NCBI RefSeq assembly: GCF_000732485.2 | Contig: NZ_JAQV02000023.1 | Coordinates: 58,506 to 122,505 of the forward strand | Direction of reading: 5' to 3' | DNA: 64,000 bases | Origin: Bacillus sp. SJS | GTDB lineage: Bacteria > Bacillota > Bacilli > Bacillales > Bacillaceae | Shown here: positions 1-9,871 of the stretch, piece after piece | Numbering within the stretch: position 1 is the first letter of the stretch | Layout: each line of letters opens with the position of its first letter | Position numbers and translations under genes: made by a program | The notes under the pieces: generated by a model | What the model saw: the letters and a program-made list of their open reading frames with translations, nothing else | What the model was told of the DNA's origin: nothing | Databases searched by the model: none

Positions 1-963
1 CCGATTTCCCAGGATATGAAGGATAAAATTGCTTTATTCTGTGACATCGATGCGAAAGCTGTCATTGAGTGCCGCGATGCCGACACACTTTATTCGATTC
101 CTCTTGCTCTTCAGGATCAGAAGCTTGACACCATTACATGTGAGCACTTGAAGCTTGATTGCCCGGAGCCAAATATGGAGGAGTGGAAAGAGCTTGTCCA
201 CCGCGTAACCAACCTTTCCAAAACGACGCGCATTGCGCTTGTCGGAAAGTATGTTGAATTGCAGGATGCATACATTTCAGTCGTTGAAGCACTTCGTCAT
301 GCAGGCTATGCCTTTGATTCGGATATCAGCATTGATTGGATCAATGCAGAAGAAGTAACCGATGAAAATGTCAGCACTCTTCTTGCAAATGCAGACGGAA
401 TTCTTGTTCCTGGAGGATTTGGAGACCGTGGAGTAGAAGGTAAAATCGCGGCTACTAAGTTCGCGCGTGAAAACCGAGTGCCATTCTTCGGAATCTGCCT
501 TGGAATGCAAGTAGCATCCATTGAATATGCACGAAATGTACTTGGACTGGAAGGGGCTCATTCTGCAGAAATTGATCCTCTTACACCGCATGCAGTCATT
601 GACCTTCTTCCTGAACAAAAGGATATTGAAGATCTTGGCGGAACATTGCGTCTTGGAATCTACCCTTGCAAACTGACGGAAGGCTCTAAAGCAATGGAAG
701 CTTATGCAGATGAAGTTGTATACGAACGCCACCGTCATCGTTACGAATTCAACAATGAGTACCGTCAGGCGATGGAGGAATCAGGTTTCATGTTCTCCGG
801 TACAAGCCCTGACGGAAGATTGGTTGAAATTATCGAGCTGAAGGATCACCCTTGGTTTGTAGCGTCTCAATTCCACCCGGAATTCACGTCTCGTCCAACA
901 CGTCCGCAGCCGCTATTCCGTGATTTCATTCAAGCTTCCTTGAAAGCTTCAGAAAAACTGTAA
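1..963 (+). CDS. pyrG: CTP synthase, C-terminal part (cut by window edge)
   Basis: CTP synthase makes CTP from UTP, ATP and glutamine in the cytoplasm. The frame is open from base 1, so the gene begins upstream; 320 residues are visible of about 535 in the family. Most of the visible part is the class I glutamine amidotransferase domain: the nucleophile Cys lies at 496-498 in FFGICLGMQ and the His and Glu of the triad in SQFHPEF near 874-882. The segment QDQKLD just upstream is the end of the synthetase domain. A strong hairpin terminator follows the stop. The following genes ywjG and spo0F keep the B. subtilis order. Confidence 0.97.
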   Translation, partial: PISQDMKDKIALFCDIDAKAVIECRDADTLYSIPLALQDQKLDTITCEHLKLDCPEPNMEEWKELVHRVTNLSKTTRIALVGKYVELQDAYISVVEALRHAGYAFDSDISIDWINAEEVTDENVSTLLANADGILVPGGFGDRGVEGKIAATKFARENRVPFFGICLGMQVASIEYARNVLGLEGAHSAEIDPLTPHAVIDLLPEQKDIEDLGGTLRLGIYPCKLTEGSKAMEAYADEVVYERHRHRYEFNNEYRQAMEESGFMFSGTSPDGRLVEIIELKDHPWFVASQFHPEFTSRPTRPQPLFRDFIQASLKASEKL

Positions 964-970
964 ATCATGC

Positions 971-1007
971 AAAAAATCCTGACGGCTTGTCCGTCAGGAT
1001 TTTTTTT
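971..1007. terminator. Terminator between convergent pyrG and ywjG
   Basis: A 9-bp stem TCCTGACGG/CCGTCAGGA with a 5-nt loop is flanked by A6 on the left and T7 on the right, so it can end transcription in both directions. Confidence 0.9.
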
Positions 1008-1011
1008 GCGG

Positions 1012-1557
1012 TTACAGATCTTCTTCATCCTCTAAATATTCAGAGAGGATTTCTTCAATTGTAAACCTGAGAGCGTAATAAACAAACAGTCCTGTCATAA
1101 TGGCGGGAAAACCGTAGCGGCTGCCGTCTTCCGCGGGGATCATCGGTTTCTTTAGTTTCGAATCGATATGGATATCCACTGCGGTTTCCAAACCGGAATC
1201 TCCATTTATAGCAGATACCCCTACTGTTTCAACGCCTGCTTCCTGAAGCTGTCTGGCAAGTTCAATTGCATCATGGTCGCTGGAAAGTCTAGTGAAAAGC
1301 AGCACGCGGTCAGATGGGAGAACAGCTTCCATTTCCCCGTCTTCTCTAAAAAGCGGCTTTGCATTTGGAAAGGGTTCAAGGCTTTGGGATGCTTCACTGA
1401 CAATTCCTGAAAGCTCACTGAATCCGTGAATGTAGATGGTGCCGTCTCCTGCACAAGCCTGTGCAAGCAATCTTGCTCCATCCTCTATTGAAAATTCCTC
1501 CTGGCTTTGAATGCGCTGAAACTGTCCGGCGAGCTGGGTGGAAAATATTTTTAGCAT
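1012..1557 (-). CDS. ywjG: DUF2529 family protein YwjG
   Basis: The 181-residue protein matches the YwjG/DUF2529 family, found in Bacillus between pyrG and spo0F; its biochemical role is not known. It starts MLKIFSTQLAGQF and contains a GARLLAQA segment and a central VLLFTRLSSD stretch that resembles the phosphosugar-binding SIS fold of the family. The frame is open 26 codons further upstream, but the start at 1557 has the AAGGAG ribosome site about 9 bases before it. It converges on pyrG and shares its terminator. Confidence 0.85.
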   Translation of the reverse strand: MLKIFSTQLAGQFQRIQSQEEFSIEDGARLLAQACAGDGTIYIHGFSELSGIVSEASQSLEPFPNAKPLFREDGEMEAVLPSDRVLLFTRLSSDHDAIELARQLQEAGVETVGVSAINGDSGLETAVDIHIDSKLKKPMIPAEDGSRYGFPAIMTGLFVYYALRFTIEEILSEYLEDEEDL

Positions 1558-1896
1558 GGGAAAAACTCCTTCTGTACAAATCCTTTTCACAGGCATTATA
1601 CGGAATATCGGCCCAAAAGACAAAATGTTAAACAATATCCAATAAGAGGCAGGAGATTGACCAACTTAAAAGAATTAGTATCATAGGACATAAGGAATGC
1701 GAAAGCGCTTGGAATGAAGTTCTGCTAAGTGCGCGACGTCCTGTCGCAACGCAGAACTGACCCGCGTCTTGTGGGCCTCCGACTCCTCGAGGGGCTAGGC
1801 GCTGGAGCTGGACAGGTCACCTTATTCAATGCAGGACATTCAGTATTAAATAATACTTTCTTGCTATTTAAGGAAAAAATGTGAAGAGGTGCAGAG
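1558..1896. repeat. Gap with one copy of a dispersed stem-loop repeat (copy A)
   Basis: The element at about 1695-1815 has a GCGCTTGG left end and GCGCTGGAGCTGGACA right end. Inside is a nested hairpin: AGTTCTGC (1718-1725) pairs with GCAGAACT (1751-1758) and GCGAC (1733-1737) with GTCGC (1743-1747). Two related copies lie at 4130-4371. The last 60 bases hold the spo0F upstream region; I could not settle on a promoter there. Confidence 0.75.
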
Positions 1897-2271
1897 ATGG
1901 CAAAAGAGAAAATATTAATCGTGGATGATCAGTACGGAATCAGAATTTTATTAAATGAGGTCTTCCAAAAAGAAGGCTACGACACGTACCAGGCTGCAAG
2001 CGGCTTTCAAGCATTGGAAATTCTGGAGCAAACACCTCCGGATCTTGTTCTGCTTGATATGAAAATTCCTGGAATGGATGGAATTGAAATACTAAAGAGA
2101 ATGAAGCTTGTTGAGCCCAACATCCGCGTTATTATCATGACGGCTTATGGAGAACTGGATATGATCCAGGAGGCGAAAGACCTTGGGGCGCTTACTCATT
2201 TCGCCAAACCATTTGATATTGATGAAATTCGCGCAGCTGTCAAGAAACATCTTCCGATCAGATCAAACTGA
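1897..2271 (+). CDS. spo0F: Sporulation phosphorelay response regulator Spo0F
   Basis: Spo0F accepts phosphate from the sporulation sensor kinases and passes it through Spo0B to Spo0A. It is a single receiver domain of 124 residues with no output domain. The acidic pair Asp10-Asp11, the phosphorylated Asp54 in [10 protein letters not shown], Thr82 in MTAYGE and Lys104 in FAKPFD are all present, and His101, important for phosphatase recognition in B. subtilis, is kept. A GAGGTG ribosome site precedes the ATG. Gene order (ywjG, spo0F, fbaA) matches B. subtilis. The sequence is nearly colinear with the B. subtilis protein. Confidence 0.97.
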   Translation: MAKEKILIVDDQYGIRILLNEVFQKEGYDTYQAASGFQALEILEQTPPDLVLLDMKIPGMDGIEILKRMKLVEPNIRVIIMTAYGELDMIQEAKDLGALTHFAKPFDIDEIRAAVKKHLPIRSN

Positions 2272-2296
2272 GAAGTAGTTTGAATTTTTGGACTTG

Positions 2297-2335
2297 TGTC
2301 GAAAAGTTGCCGATTTTTCTTGTTATTGGTATGCT
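2297..2335 (+). promoter_or_regulatory. Likely SigA promoter of fbaA with an adjacent 0A-box-like site
   Basis: TTGCCG (2307-2312) and TATGCT (2330-2335) are 17 bases apart. Just upstream TGTCGAA (2297-2303) equals the core Spo0A box. The promoter call is by consensus only; the Spo0A site is a single 7-base match and may be chance. Confidence 0.5.
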
Positions 2336-2458
2336 ATTGTTTGAGAAAAGCTATGCATCCATTTCTTAGTTACATATACAGGAAATTTTCTGGTCAAGCT
2401 AGATTTGATAGGCTTTTCGGGTTTAGCAAAATCAGGCTATACAAGGAGGATATTTGAT

Positions 2459-3316
2459 ATGCCTTTAGTATCAATGACAGAAATGCTTCAAAAAGCCAAA
2501 AGCGAAGGCTACGCTGTTGGTCAATTCAACCTGAACAACCTTGAGTTCACTCAAGCGATTCTTCAAGCTGCACAAGAAGAAAAATCACCGGTTATTCTAG
2601 GTGTTTCTGAAGGTGCTGCACGTTACATGGGCGGCTTCAAAACAATTGTTGCTCTAGTTGAAGCTCTTATGGACGAATACAAAGTGACGGTACCTGTTGC
2701 CATTCACCTTGACCATGGTTCAAGCTTCGAATCTTGTGCAAAAGCAATTCATGCAGGTTTCACATCTGTTATGATCGATGCTTCTCACCATCCGTTCGAA
2801 GAAAACATTGCTGAAACATCCAAAGTGGTTGAGCTTGCTCATTTCCACGGCGTATCTGTTGAAGCTGAGCTTGGAACAGTTGGCGGACAGGAAGATGACG
2901 TAATCGCTGAAGGCGTAATCTACGCTGACCCTAAAGAGTGCCAGGAGCTTGTTGAGCGTACTGGAATCGACACACTTGCACCTGCACTTGGATCTGTACA
3001 CGGTCCTTACAAAGGTGAACCAAACCTTGGTTTCAAAGAAATGGAAGAAATCGGTGCGGCTACTGGCCTTCCACTCGTTCTTCACGGCGGAACTGGTATC
3101 CCGACTCACGATATCCAAAAAGCTATTTCTTTCGGAACAGCTAAAATCAACGTAAACACTGAGAACCAAATTGCTTCTGCAAGAACGGTTCGTGAAGTGC
3201 TTGCTGCAAAACCTGAAGAGTACGATCCACGCAAATATCTTGGACCAGCTCGCGATGCAATCAAAGAAACGGTTCAAGGAAAAATGCGCGAATTCGGTTC
3301 TTCAAACCGAGCTTAA
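2459..3316 (+). CDS. fbaA: Class II fructose-bisphosphate aldolase
   Basis: The enzyme splits fructose-1,6-bisphosphate into dihydroxyacetone phosphate and glyceraldehyde-3-phosphate in glycolysis and runs in reverse in gluconeogenesis. It is 285 residues, the usual length. The zinc-binding motif IHLDHG (Asp85, His86), the acidic [10 protein letters not shown] loop and the phosphate-binding HGGTGIP segment are visible. The frame extends 18 codons upstream, but ATG at 2459 has a full AAGGAGG site 9 bases before it. A strong terminator follows. The gene is codon-optimised, as expected for an abundant enzyme. Confidence 0.97.
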   Translation: MPLVSMTEMLQKAKSEGYAVGQFNLNNLEFTQAILQAAQEEKSPVILGVSEGAARYMGGFKTIVALVEALMDEYKVTVPVAIHLDHGSSFESCAKAIHAGFTSVMIDASHHPFEENIAETSKVVELAHFHGVSVEAELGTVGGQEDDVIAEGVIYADPKECQELVERTGIDTLAPALGSVHGPYKGEPNLGFKEMEEIGAATGLPLVLHGGTGIPTHDIQKAISFGTAKINVNTENQIASARTVREVLAAKPEEYDPRKYLGPARDAIKETVQGKMREFGSSNRA

Positions 3317-3327
3317 TTTCAACAATT

Positions 3328-3356
3328 GAAAACCGTCTTTTTTAAGACGGTTTTCA
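3328..3356 (+). terminator. Terminator of fbaA
   Basis: A 12-bp stem GAAAACCGTCTT/AAGACGGTTTTC with a T-rich loop lies 11 bases after the stop. Confidence 0.85.
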
Positions 3357-3420
3357 CAGATATAAAAAGAAAGCGATAACAAGTTTCAGTTTTCAGATTT
3401 TGATAAGGGAGCGAGACAGA

Positions 3421-4062
3421 ATGAAATTTTTCATTGATACAGCAAACCTTGAAGAAATCAAAGAAGCCCAGGAAATGGGAATCCTTGCAGGTGTGACGAC
3501 AAACCCGAGTTTAGTAGCCAAAGAAAATATCTCCTTTCATGATAGACTAAGAGAAATCACGGACATAGTTAAAGGATCGGTCAGTGCAGAAGTCATTTCT
3601 TTAAAAGCCGAAGAAATGATTGAGGAAGGCAAAGAACTAGCAAAAATTGCTCCAAACATCACCGTAAAAGTCCCGATGACGCCAGATGGACTAAAAGCGG
3701 TTAAGGAATTCTCGGAGCTTGGAATCAAGACAAACGTGACCCTTATTTTCAGTGCAAACCAGGCGCTTCTTGCAGCGCGTGCAGGAGCAACATACGTTTC
3801 TCCTTTCCTTGGCAGACTGGATGATATCGGCCAGGATGGAATGGACTTGATCGCGACGATTTCTGAAATCTTTGACCTTCACGGACTGGACACAGAAATT
3901 ATCGCTGCTTCAATCCGCCATCCTATGCACGTTACGGATGCAGCATTACACGGTGCGCACATTGCCACCATCCCATTGAAAGTCATTCATCAGCTATTCA
4001 AACACCCTCTTACAGAACAGGGAATTGAGAAGTTTCTCGCTGACTGGAACAACCGCGCTTAA
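3421..4062 (+). CDS. fsa: Fructose-6-phosphate aldolase / small transaldolase (YwjH family)
   Basis: The 213-residue protein belongs to the short transaldolase/TalC family, which forms a Schiff base with the substrate ketone. The catalytic lysine is Lys83 in ITVKVPMT. The N-terminal [10 protein letters not shown] and GVTTNPSLV motifs are typical. Members act either as fructose-6-phosphate aldolase or as transaldolase in the pentose phosphate pathway; the sequence alone does not decide this here, though the Bacillus orthologue (YwjH) is annotated as transaldolase. The ATG at 3421 is preceded by AAGGGAG; an in-frame ATG-like start upstream at 3400 lacks a good site. Confidence 0.93.
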   Translation: MKFFIDTANLEEIKEAQEMGILAGVTTNPSLVAKENISFHDRLREITDIVKGSVSAEVISLKAEEMIEEGKELAKIAPNITVKVPMTPDGLKAVKEFSELGIKTNVTLIFSANQALLAARAGATYVSPFLGRLDDIGQDGMDLIATISEIFDLHGLDTEIIAASIRHPMHVTDAALHGAHIATIPLKVIHQLFKHPLTEQGIEKFLADWNNRA

Positions 4063-4657
4063 TCAGCGGACAAGTAAATAGGCAGATATAAATGGCAAGC
4101 TTCGTGCTTGCCATTTATGCGGTCTATTAGAAAAGCGGAGGGCGCTGGGGTAAGGAAGTTCTGCTAAGGCCGCGACGTCCTGTCGCAACGCAGAACTGAC
4201 CTGCCTCCTGCAGGCCTCACCTGTGAGAGACGGTGGAGCAGGGACTGACAAAGTCGCTCTTTGACTTTGACAGGGCCGGCGAAGCGTCCGAACAGCTAGC
4301 CGCCGGAGCTAGACAAATAGAAAAGCGGAGGCGCTCAAGTAAGGAAGTTCTGCTAAGACCGCGACGTCCTTTAATATAAAAACGCTAAGCCCAAATTTGT
4401 AAATCCCCTCATCATCTACTATTCTTAAAGGAAGTTCTGATAAGGGTGCCGTCCTCAAAAAGCGGGGAACGGAACTTCTCGTTGAGGGCTTCATTTGAGC
4501 ATCAATGGAATTTAATTTACAATGGAAACAGGTTCATTTTTTAACATCCCATACAGAGGAATTTTATTTTTCATATACGGAGTATGTTCTGTCGGAATTA
4601 TGGAGAATTTGTTGAAAAGTGCTCTTAACATGTCAGCTTCTTAGGAAGGAGACCATC
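4063..4657. repeat. Gap with fsa terminator and two to three copies of the dispersed repeat
   Basis: A hairpin at 4088-4118 (AAATGGCAAGC/GCTTGCCATTT) follows fsa but has no long T-run. Copy B of the repeat runs from about 4130 (AGAAAAGCGGAG) to 4314 (GGAGCTAGACA). Copy C begins at 4319 with the same AGAAAAGCGGAG end and stops at about 4371 inside the stem-loop, so it is truncated. A degenerate relic of the stem (GAAGTTCTGATAAGG) lies near 4433. No gene is seen; 4500-4657 is AT-rich leader of murAB. Confidence 0.75.
4088..4118 (+). terminator. Hairpin after fsa
   Basis: A 13-bp stem ATAAATGGCAAGC/GCTTGCCATTTAT with a TTCGT loop. Only a short T-run follows, so it may be a weak terminator or a 3' stabilising hairpin. 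Confidence 0.55.
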
Positions 4658-5947
4658 ATGGAAAAATTGAAAATTGCAGGCGGTGATCTGCTGAAAGGTT
4701 CCGTTTCGATCAGCGGGGCAAAAAACAGTGCGGTAGCGCTGATTCCGGCGACCATTTTAGCTGAATCATCCGTCATTATTGAAGGTTTGCCAAATATATC
4801 AGATGTGCATATTTTGAAGGACTTGCTTGAGGAAGTAGGCGGAAAAGTCGACTTTCAAAACGGCGAAATGCACGTACAGCCAGAGAACATGATTTCAATG
4901 CCGCTTCCGAACGGAAAGGTAAAAAAATTAAGAGCCTCTTACTACTTGATGGGGGCCATGCTCGGCCGCTTTAAAAAAGCGGTGATTGGACTTCCGGGCG
5001 GATGCCACCTCGGACCGCGGCCGATTGACCAGCACATTAAAGGCTTTGAAGCGCTTGGAGCACAAGTTACAAATGAACAGGGTGCGATTTATCTCCGGGC
5101 AGAAGAATTAAGAGGCGCACGTATTTATTTAGATGTCGTCAGCGTTGGCGCGACCATCAATATTATGCTTGCAGCTGTTCTTGCAAAAGGCCGGACCATC
5201 ATTGAAAACGCAGCGAAAGAACCGGAAATCGTTGATGTCGCAACGCTTCTGACCAGCATGGGTGCGAAAATCAAAGGAGCGGGAACAGACGAAATTCGTA
5301 TCGATGGTGTGGAAAAGCTTCACGGCTGCCGCCACTCTATCATTCCGGACCGGATTGAAGCTGGAACCTACATGATTATTGCTGCTGCAGCAGGCAAGGA
5401 AGTTCTGGTTGACAACGTTATTCCGCTGCACATGGAATCCCTGATTGCTAAATTGAGGGAAACCGGAGTTCATATTGAAACGAGCAACGATCAAATCTGG
5501 ATTGTCGGCGGACAGAAAGAGCTGAAGCCGGTTGATGTGAAGACTCTTGTCTATCCTGGATTTCCGACGGATCTTCAGCAGCCGTTCACCTCGTTCCTGA
5601 CGAAAGCCAATGGGACAAGCGTCGTCACGGATACGATTTACTCCGCGCGCTTTAAGCACATTGATGAACTTCGCCGCATGGGCGCGTCTATCAAAGTGGA
5701 GGGACGTTCCGCCATTGTTTCGGGGCCGAATAAGCTTCAGGGGGCAAAGGTAAAGGCGAGCGATTTAAGAGCCGGTGCGGCACTTGTCACAGCAGGTCTC
5801 ATGGCTGAGGGGATTACCGAGGTTACAGGGCTTGAACATATTGACCGCGGATACAGCGAGCTGGAGGAAAAGCTCACCAACATGGGAGCAACCATCTGGC
5901 GTGAAAAGTTAACCGCTCAGGAAATCGAACAAATTCAAAACTCTTAA
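4658..5947 (+). CDS. murAB: UDP-GlcNAc 1-carboxyvinyltransferase (MurA paralogue 2)
   Basis: The enzyme transfers enolpyruvate from phosphoenolpyruvate to UDP-N-acetylglucosamine, the first committed step of peptidoglycan synthesis. Its 429 residues match the family. SISGAKNSA near residues 17-25 and [12 protein letters not shown] with the phosphoenolpyruvate-binding Cys116 are clear, so it should be fosfomycin sensitive. ATG at 4658 follows AAGGAG; the upstream GTG at 4619 in the same frame has no site. A second paralogue (murAA) lies at 50276. Position between fsa and glpX matches B. subtilis murAB (murZ). Confidence 0.96.
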   Translation: MEKLKIAGGDLLKGSVSISGAKNSAVALIPATILAESSVIIEGLPNISDVHILKDLLEEVGGKVDFQNGEMHVQPENMISMPLPNGKVKKLRASYYLMGAMLGRFKKAVIGLPGGCHLGPRPIDQHIKGFEALGAQVTNEQGAIYLRAEELRGARIYLDVVSVGATINIMLAAVLAKGRTIIENAAKEPEIVDVATLLTSMGAKIKGAGTDEIRIDGVEKLHGCRHSIIPDRIEAGTYMIIAAAAGKEVLVDNVIPLHMESLIAKLRETGVHIETSNDQIWIVGGQKELKPVDVKTLVYPGFPTDLQQPFTSFLTKANGTSVVTDTIYSARFKHIDELRRMGASIKVEGRSAIVSGPNKLQGAKVKASDLRAGAALVTAGLMAEGITEVTGLEHIDRGYSELEEKLTNMGATIWREKLTAQEIEQIQNS

Positions 5948-5959
5948 TTCCGTGAATAT

Positions 5960-5986
5960 CCTGCTTCCGAATGGAAGCAGGTTTTA
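5960..5986 (+). terminator. Hairpin between murAB and glpX
   Basis: A 9-bp stem CCTGCTTCC/GGAAGCAGG with a GAAT loop and TTTT after it. The short T-run suggests partial termination. Confidence 0.65.
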
Positions 5987-6021
5987 CATATTATCGTTAC
6001 AGCGAAGGGGAGGAACCAAAG

Positions 6022-6984
6022 ATGGAAAGAAGTTTATCGATGGAACTAGTACGCGTAACAGAGGCCGCAGCACTTGCATCCGCACGCTGGATGGGCCGCG
6101 GAAAGAAGGATGAAGCGGATGATGCCGCAACATCTGCAATGAGGGATGTCTTCGATACGATCCCGATGAAAGGGACTGTCGTAATCGGAGAGGGAGAAAT
6201 GGATGAGGCTCCAATGCTTTATATTGGAGAAAAGCTTGGAAATGGCTACGGACCAAGAGTAGACGTAGCGGTAGACCCGCTTGAAGGAACAAACATCCTG
6301 GCACAGGGCGGCTGGAATGCGCTTGCGGTTATCGCGGTTGCAGACCATGGAAACATGCTCAACGCCCCGGATATGTACATGGATAAAATCGCGGTGGGAC
6401 CGGATGCAGTTGGCTGCATTGACATCAATGCCCCGATTATGGACAACCTTCGTGCAGTAGCAAAAGCAAAGAACAAAGACATTGAAGACATTGTCGCCAC
6501 CATCTTGAACCGCGAGCGCCACCAGGGCATCATTAATGAGCTTCGCGAAGCAGGCGTCCGCATCAAGCTGATCAATGACGGCGATGTTGCCGGCGCGATC
6601 AACACGGCTTTTGATCATACCGGAGTAGACATCCTGTTCGGATCCGGCGGAGCGCCTGAGGGTGTACTTGCAGCCGTAGCGCTGAAATGCCTTGGCGGTG
6701 AAATTCAGGGCAAGCTGCTTCCGCAAAACGACCAGGAGCTGGAACGCTGCGTGAAAATGGGTCTCGATGTAAACAAAGTCCTTCTCATGGATGATCTGGT
6801 AAAAGGCGATGACGCAATCTTCGCTGCCACCGGAGTTACCGATGGAGAGCTTCTCCGCGGCGTGCAGTTTAAAGCATCAAGCGGCACAACCCAGTCCATT
6901 GTCATGAGAGCCAAATCCGGAACCGTCCGCTTCATCGACGGCCAGCACAGTTTGAAAAAGAAACCAAATCTGGTTATAAAATAA
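6022..6984 (+). CDS. glpX: Class II fructose-1,6-bisphosphatase
   Basis: GlpX removes the 1-phosphate from fructose-1,6-bisphosphate in gluconeogenesis using divalent metal. The 320-residue length is normal. Metal-site motifs [11 protein letters not shown] (about residues 56-66) and DPLEGTN (85-91) are intact, with GSGGAPEG further on. The ATG at 6022 follows GAAGGGGAGG; the frame is open further upstream only across the preceding terminator. It sits between murAB and rho as in B. subtilis (ywjI). Confidence 0.95.
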   Translation: MERSLSMELVRVTEAAALASARWMGRGKKDEADDAATSAMRDVFDTIPMKGTVVIGEGEMDEAPMLYIGEKLGNGYGPRVDVAVDPLEGTNILAQGGWNALAVIAVADHGNMLNAPDMYMDKIAVGPDAVGCIDINAPIMDNLRAVAKAKNKDIEDIVATILNRERHQGIINELREAGVRIKLINDGDVAGAINTAFDHTGVDILFGSGGAPEGVLAAVALKCLGGEIQGKLLPQNDQELERCVKMGLDVNKVLLMDDLVKGDDAIFAATGVTDGELLRGVQFKASSGTTQSIVMRAKSGTVRFIDGQHSLKKKPNLVIK

Positions 6985-7004
6985 AATACTTTTCTCTAAT
7001 TAGC

Positions 7005-7030
7005 TGACCGGGGCTTCCATGCTCCGGTTC
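7005..7030 (+). terminator. Weak hairpin after glpX
   Basis: ACCGGGGC/GCTCCGGT form 8 pairs with one G-U and a 6-nt loop. There is no good T-run, so the terminator call is tentative. Confidence 0.35.
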
Positions 7031-7267
7031 CCTCATTTGTTTCAAATGTTTTACGTCTCCGAAAACGTATTGATTAATCACGTGAAATAAGGTAAAACTA
7101 AAGAGTGCTGCAAAATCACATTCACAAATTACACTGCTTTCAACTACTTCAAGCTTTTCCTTCTTTTCCTTCTCTATCCTGAAATCCATTTTTCAATGTC
7201 AAAAGTACATATAGGGCGGAAAGAAAACCAGTATGTCTATTTTATATGCTAAAAGTGTGGTGTTTAC

Positions 7268-8551
7268 ATGAGTAAGGTTTCCATCTCTTCATTGGAAAAC
7301 ATGAAGCTGAAAGAATTGTACGAGCATGCTCGTCATTTCAAAATCTCTTACTACAGCAAGTTGACGAAGAAAGAATTAATTTTTGCTATTTTAAAAGCAG
7401 ATGCAGAACAGGAAGACCTTTTATTCATGGAAGGCGTTCTTGAAATCATCCAGTCTGAGGGCTTTGGCTTCCTTAGACCGATTAACTATTCTCCGAGCTC
7501 GGAGGATATTTATATTTCTGCGTCTCAAATCAGACGCTTTGACTTAAGAAACGGTGATAAGGTTTCGGGTAAGGTTCGTCCTCCGAAAGAAAATGAGCGT
7601 TACTACGGACTGCTTCATGTCGATGCCGTTAATGGCGACGATCCTGAATCAGCGAAGGAACGTGTTCACTTCCCGGCATTGACACCGCTTTATCCGGACC
7701 GTCAGATTAAGCTTGAAACAGAGCCGCACATGCTGTCCACAAGAATTATGGACCTGATTGCGCCGGTTGGATTCGGCCAGCGCGGACTGATTGTTGCGCC
7801 TCCAAAAGCAGGGAAGACGATGCTTCTGAAAGAAATTGCCAACAGCATCACAACGAACAACCCGGAAGCAGAACTCATCGTTCTATTAATTGATGAGCGT
7901 CCAGAGGAAGTAACGGATATCGAACGTTCCGTTGCAGGCGATGTGGTCAGCTCAACCTTTGATGAAGTTCCGGAAAACCACATTAAGGTTGCCGAACTCG
8001 TGCTTGACCGTGCGATGAGGCTTGTGGAGCACAAGAAAGACGTAATCATCCTTATGGACAGCATTACTCGTCTTGCACGTGCCTATAACCTTGTTATTCC
8101 TCCAAGCGGACGTACGCTTTCCGGAGGTATTGACCCGGCTGCATTCCACCGTCCGAAGCGTTTCTTCGGGGCTGCCCGTAATATTGAAGAGGGCGGCAGC
8201 TTAACGATTCTTGCAACGGCACTAGTCGATACGGGATCCCGTATGGATGATGTCATTTATGAGGAATTCAAAGGAACCGGTAATATGGAGCTGCATCTTG
8301 ACCGCTCTCTTGCCGAAAAACGAATTTTCCCTGCCATTGATATCCGCCGTTCCGGAACACGTAAGGAAGAGCTTCTTGTTCAAAAGGAACATCTTGAGAA
8401 GCTATGGGCAATCCGTAAATCAATGACGGATACACCTGACTTTGTTGAAAAGTTCCTTCGCAAGCTAAAGCAGTCAAAAGGCAATGAAGAATTTTTTGAA
8501 GTGCTTTCCGCTGAAATGAAGCCAAGCACTGCAGGTTCAAGAAGGTCATAG
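7268..8551 (+). CDS. rho: Transcription termination factor Rho
   Basis: Rho is a hexameric RNA-dependent helicase that ends transcription. The 427 residues contain the N-terminal helical domain (1-48), an RNA-binding cold-shock-like domain (FGFLRP near 66-71), Walker A APPKAGKT (177-184), and the [14 protein letters not shown]alker B/Q-loop region. The sequence is almost identical to B. subtilis Rho. The ATG at 7268 has only a weak GTGG-type site. A leader of about 165 bases separates it from a possible promoter (TTGATT 7070, TAAAAC 7093); rho is autoregulated in other bacteria, but I see no specific attenuator here. Confidence 0.97.
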   Translation: MSKVSISSLENMKLKELYEHARHFKISYYSKLTKKELIFAILKADAEQEDLLFMEGVLEIIQSEGFGFLRPINYSPSSEDIYISASQIRRFDLRNGDKVSGKVRPPKENERYYGLLHVDAVNGDDPESAKERVHFPALTPLYPDRQIKLETEPHMLSTRIMDLIAPVGFGQRGLIVAPPKAGKTMLLKEIANSITTNNPEAELIVLLIDERPEEVTDIERSVAGDVVSSTFDEVPENHIKVAELVLDRAMRLVEHKKDVIILMDSITRLARAYNLVIPPSGRTLSGGIDPAAFHRPKRFFGAARNIEEGGSLTILATALVDTGSRMDDVIYEEFKGTGNMELHLDRSLAEKRIFPAIDIRRSGTRKEELLVQKEHLEKLWAIRKSMTDTPDFVEKFLRKLKQSKGNEEFFEVLSAEMKPSTAGSRRS

Positions 8552-8593
8552 AAAAAATGAGCGGGATTTCCTTTATGATTCCAATTTTGTTTC

Positions 8594-8622
8594 TTGCAAT
8601 CATAGAGAAGCCCTGTTATACT
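8594..8622 (+). promoter_or_regulatory. SigA promoter of rpmE
   Basis: TTGCAA (8594-8599), 17-base spacer, TATACT (8617-8622), with a TG two bases before the -10. It lies between rho and rpmE, so rpmE has its own transcript. Confidence 0.75.
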
Positions 8623-8635
8623 TTTTTCATATGCC

Positions 8636-8671
8636 GTTCAAATAGGTGATTTTAATCACCATTTTTTGAAC
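8636..8671 (+). promoter_or_regulatory. Structured 5' leader of rpmE
   Basis: GTTCAAA (8636-8642) can pair with TTTGAAC (8664-8670), enclosing GGTGAT/ATCACC (8645-8660). The inner hairpin is followed by T6, so it could act as the rho terminator and as an attenuator or ribosomal-protein leader for the new rpmE transcript. Confidence 0.5.
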
Positions 8672-8721
8672 AAGATAACTCTGGATTCGGTAAGAATGCA
8701 GGGCAGAAGGAGATGAAAAGA

Positions 8722-8922
8722 ATGAAAACTGGAATCCATCCTAACTACAAAAAAGTTATGGTTAAATGTTCTTGCGGTAACGAATTTGAAACAGGTTCTG
8801 TTAAAGAAGAGGTGCGCATCGAGACTTGCTCTGAGTGCCATCCATTCTACACTGGACGTCAAAAATTCGCTGAAGCTGGCGGACGTGTTGACCGTTTCAA
8901 TAAAAAATATGGTATGAAGTAA
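8722..8922 (+). CDS. rpmE: 50S ribosomal protein L31, zinc-containing type
   Basis: L31 of 66 residues binds the large ribosomal subunit near the central protuberance. The four zinc-ligand cysteines Cys16, Cys18, Cys36 and Cys39 are present, so this is the C+ form, the one that B. subtilis replaces by YtiA when zinc is scarce. ATG at 8722 is 9 bases after AAGGAG; the in-frame ATG at 8713 overlaps the ribosome site and is unlikely. It has its own promoter and structured leader. Confidence 0.97.
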   Translation: MKTGIHPNYKKVMVKCSCGNEFETGSVKEEVRIETCSECHPFYTGRQKFAEAGGRVDRFNKKYGMK

Positions 8923-8943
8923 TTTCGAAATAGATTCAAACAA

Positions 8944-8977
8944 AAACAGGCAAGTCTTCACACTTGCCTGTTTTTTT
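8944..8977 (+). terminator. Terminator of rpmE
   Basis: A 12-bp stem AAACAGGCAAGT/ACTTGCCTGTTT followed by T7. Confidence 0.92.
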
Positions 8978-9130
8978 ACGATAAAAACACGGAATTCAGC
9001 GCTTTACATAGGGACTTTCGGCATGTAAAGGCAGCTTTCGGACAAGATAAACAAAGGGTAAAAATGCAATAAACAGGCTGTCACACGGTCCATCAGCCTA
9101 ATGCAGTGAATGAAGGGAGAGGCCGTTTGC

Positions 9131-9748
9131 ATGTATGTAATGAAATTTAGCGGATGGCTTGAAATCATTTGCGGAAGCATGTTTTCAGGTAAATCCGAGG
9201 AACTGATCCGCAGAGTGCGCCGTGCGCAATATGCTAAACAGAACGTTTTGGTTTTTAAGCCATCCATTGATAATCGATACAGTGAAAAGGAAGTCGTTTC
9301 CCACAATGGGACAACCATTATCTGTTCACCGGTTCCATCATCAGAGGATGTTTTGAAGCTCGTGGATGAGGACACAGATGTAGTAGCAATCGACGAAATT
9401 CAATTTTTCGATGCCGGCATTATGGAAGTGGTCACAACCCTTGCAGACCGCGGTCACCGGGTCATTGCGGCGGGTCTCGATCAGGACTTCCGCGGAGAGC
9501 CGTTTGGGATTATGCCGGATTTAATGGCCATCGCTGAAACCGTCACAAAGCTCCAGGCTGTCTGCTCCGTTTGCGGATCTCCCGCAAGCCGCACACAGCG
9601 CCTGATCGACGGCAAACCAGCGGCCTATCAGGATCCAATCATTTTAGTCGGAGCGTCAGAATCGTACGAGCCCCGCTGCCGACACCATCACGAGGTACCG
9701 GGCAAGCAGGCATTTACACGTGAACAAAACCAGACTTCTCATAAATAA
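9131..9748 (+). CDS. tdk: Thymidine kinase
   Basis: Thymidine kinase phosphorylates thymidine with ATP in nucleotide salvage. The 205-residue protein is a type II (TK1-like) enzyme: P-loop GSMFSGKS (15-22), the DEIQFF segment with Glu89 as likely catalytic base, and zinc-binding CSVCG plus CRHHH near the C terminus. ATG at 9131 is chosen by comparison with B. subtilis; the GTG at 9110 lies within the purine-rich site GAAGGGAG. The gene keeps the B. subtilis position after rpmE. Confidence 0.96.
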   Translation: MYVMKFSGWLEIICGSMFSGKSEELIRRVRRAQYAKQNVLVFKPSIDNRYSEKEVVSHNGTTIICSPVPSSEDVLKLVDEDTDVVAIDEIQFFDAGIMEVVTTLADRGHRVIAAGLDQDFRGEPFGIMPDLMAIAETVTKLQAVCSVCGSPASRTQRLIDGKPAAYQDPIILVGASESYEPRCRHHHEVPGKQAFTREQNQTSHK

Positions 9749-9758
9749 AACAACAGCC

Positions 9759-9800
9759 ATCCCTCTTAGCTTACAACCAGCGAAAGAGGGATTTTTTGTT
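9759..9800 (+). terminator. Terminator of tdk
   Basis: ATCCCTCTT (9759-9767) pairs with AAGAGGGAT (9784-9792), followed by a T-rich run. Confidence 0.88.
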
Positions 9801-9871
9801 TTAGAAGGAAGTTTTTAACTGATTTAAGTGTGGTACGATGATTAAAGAAGATAATTTTAGGAGGAGAAACC

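Noticed and set aside
1820..1896. SigH promoter of spo0F
   Set aside because: An AGGA-type -35 is present, but no GAAT -10 at the proper distance could be found.
6046..6726. Long antisense frame in glpX
   Set aside because: It shadows a well-supported gene with conserved motifs and has no ribosome site or homology.
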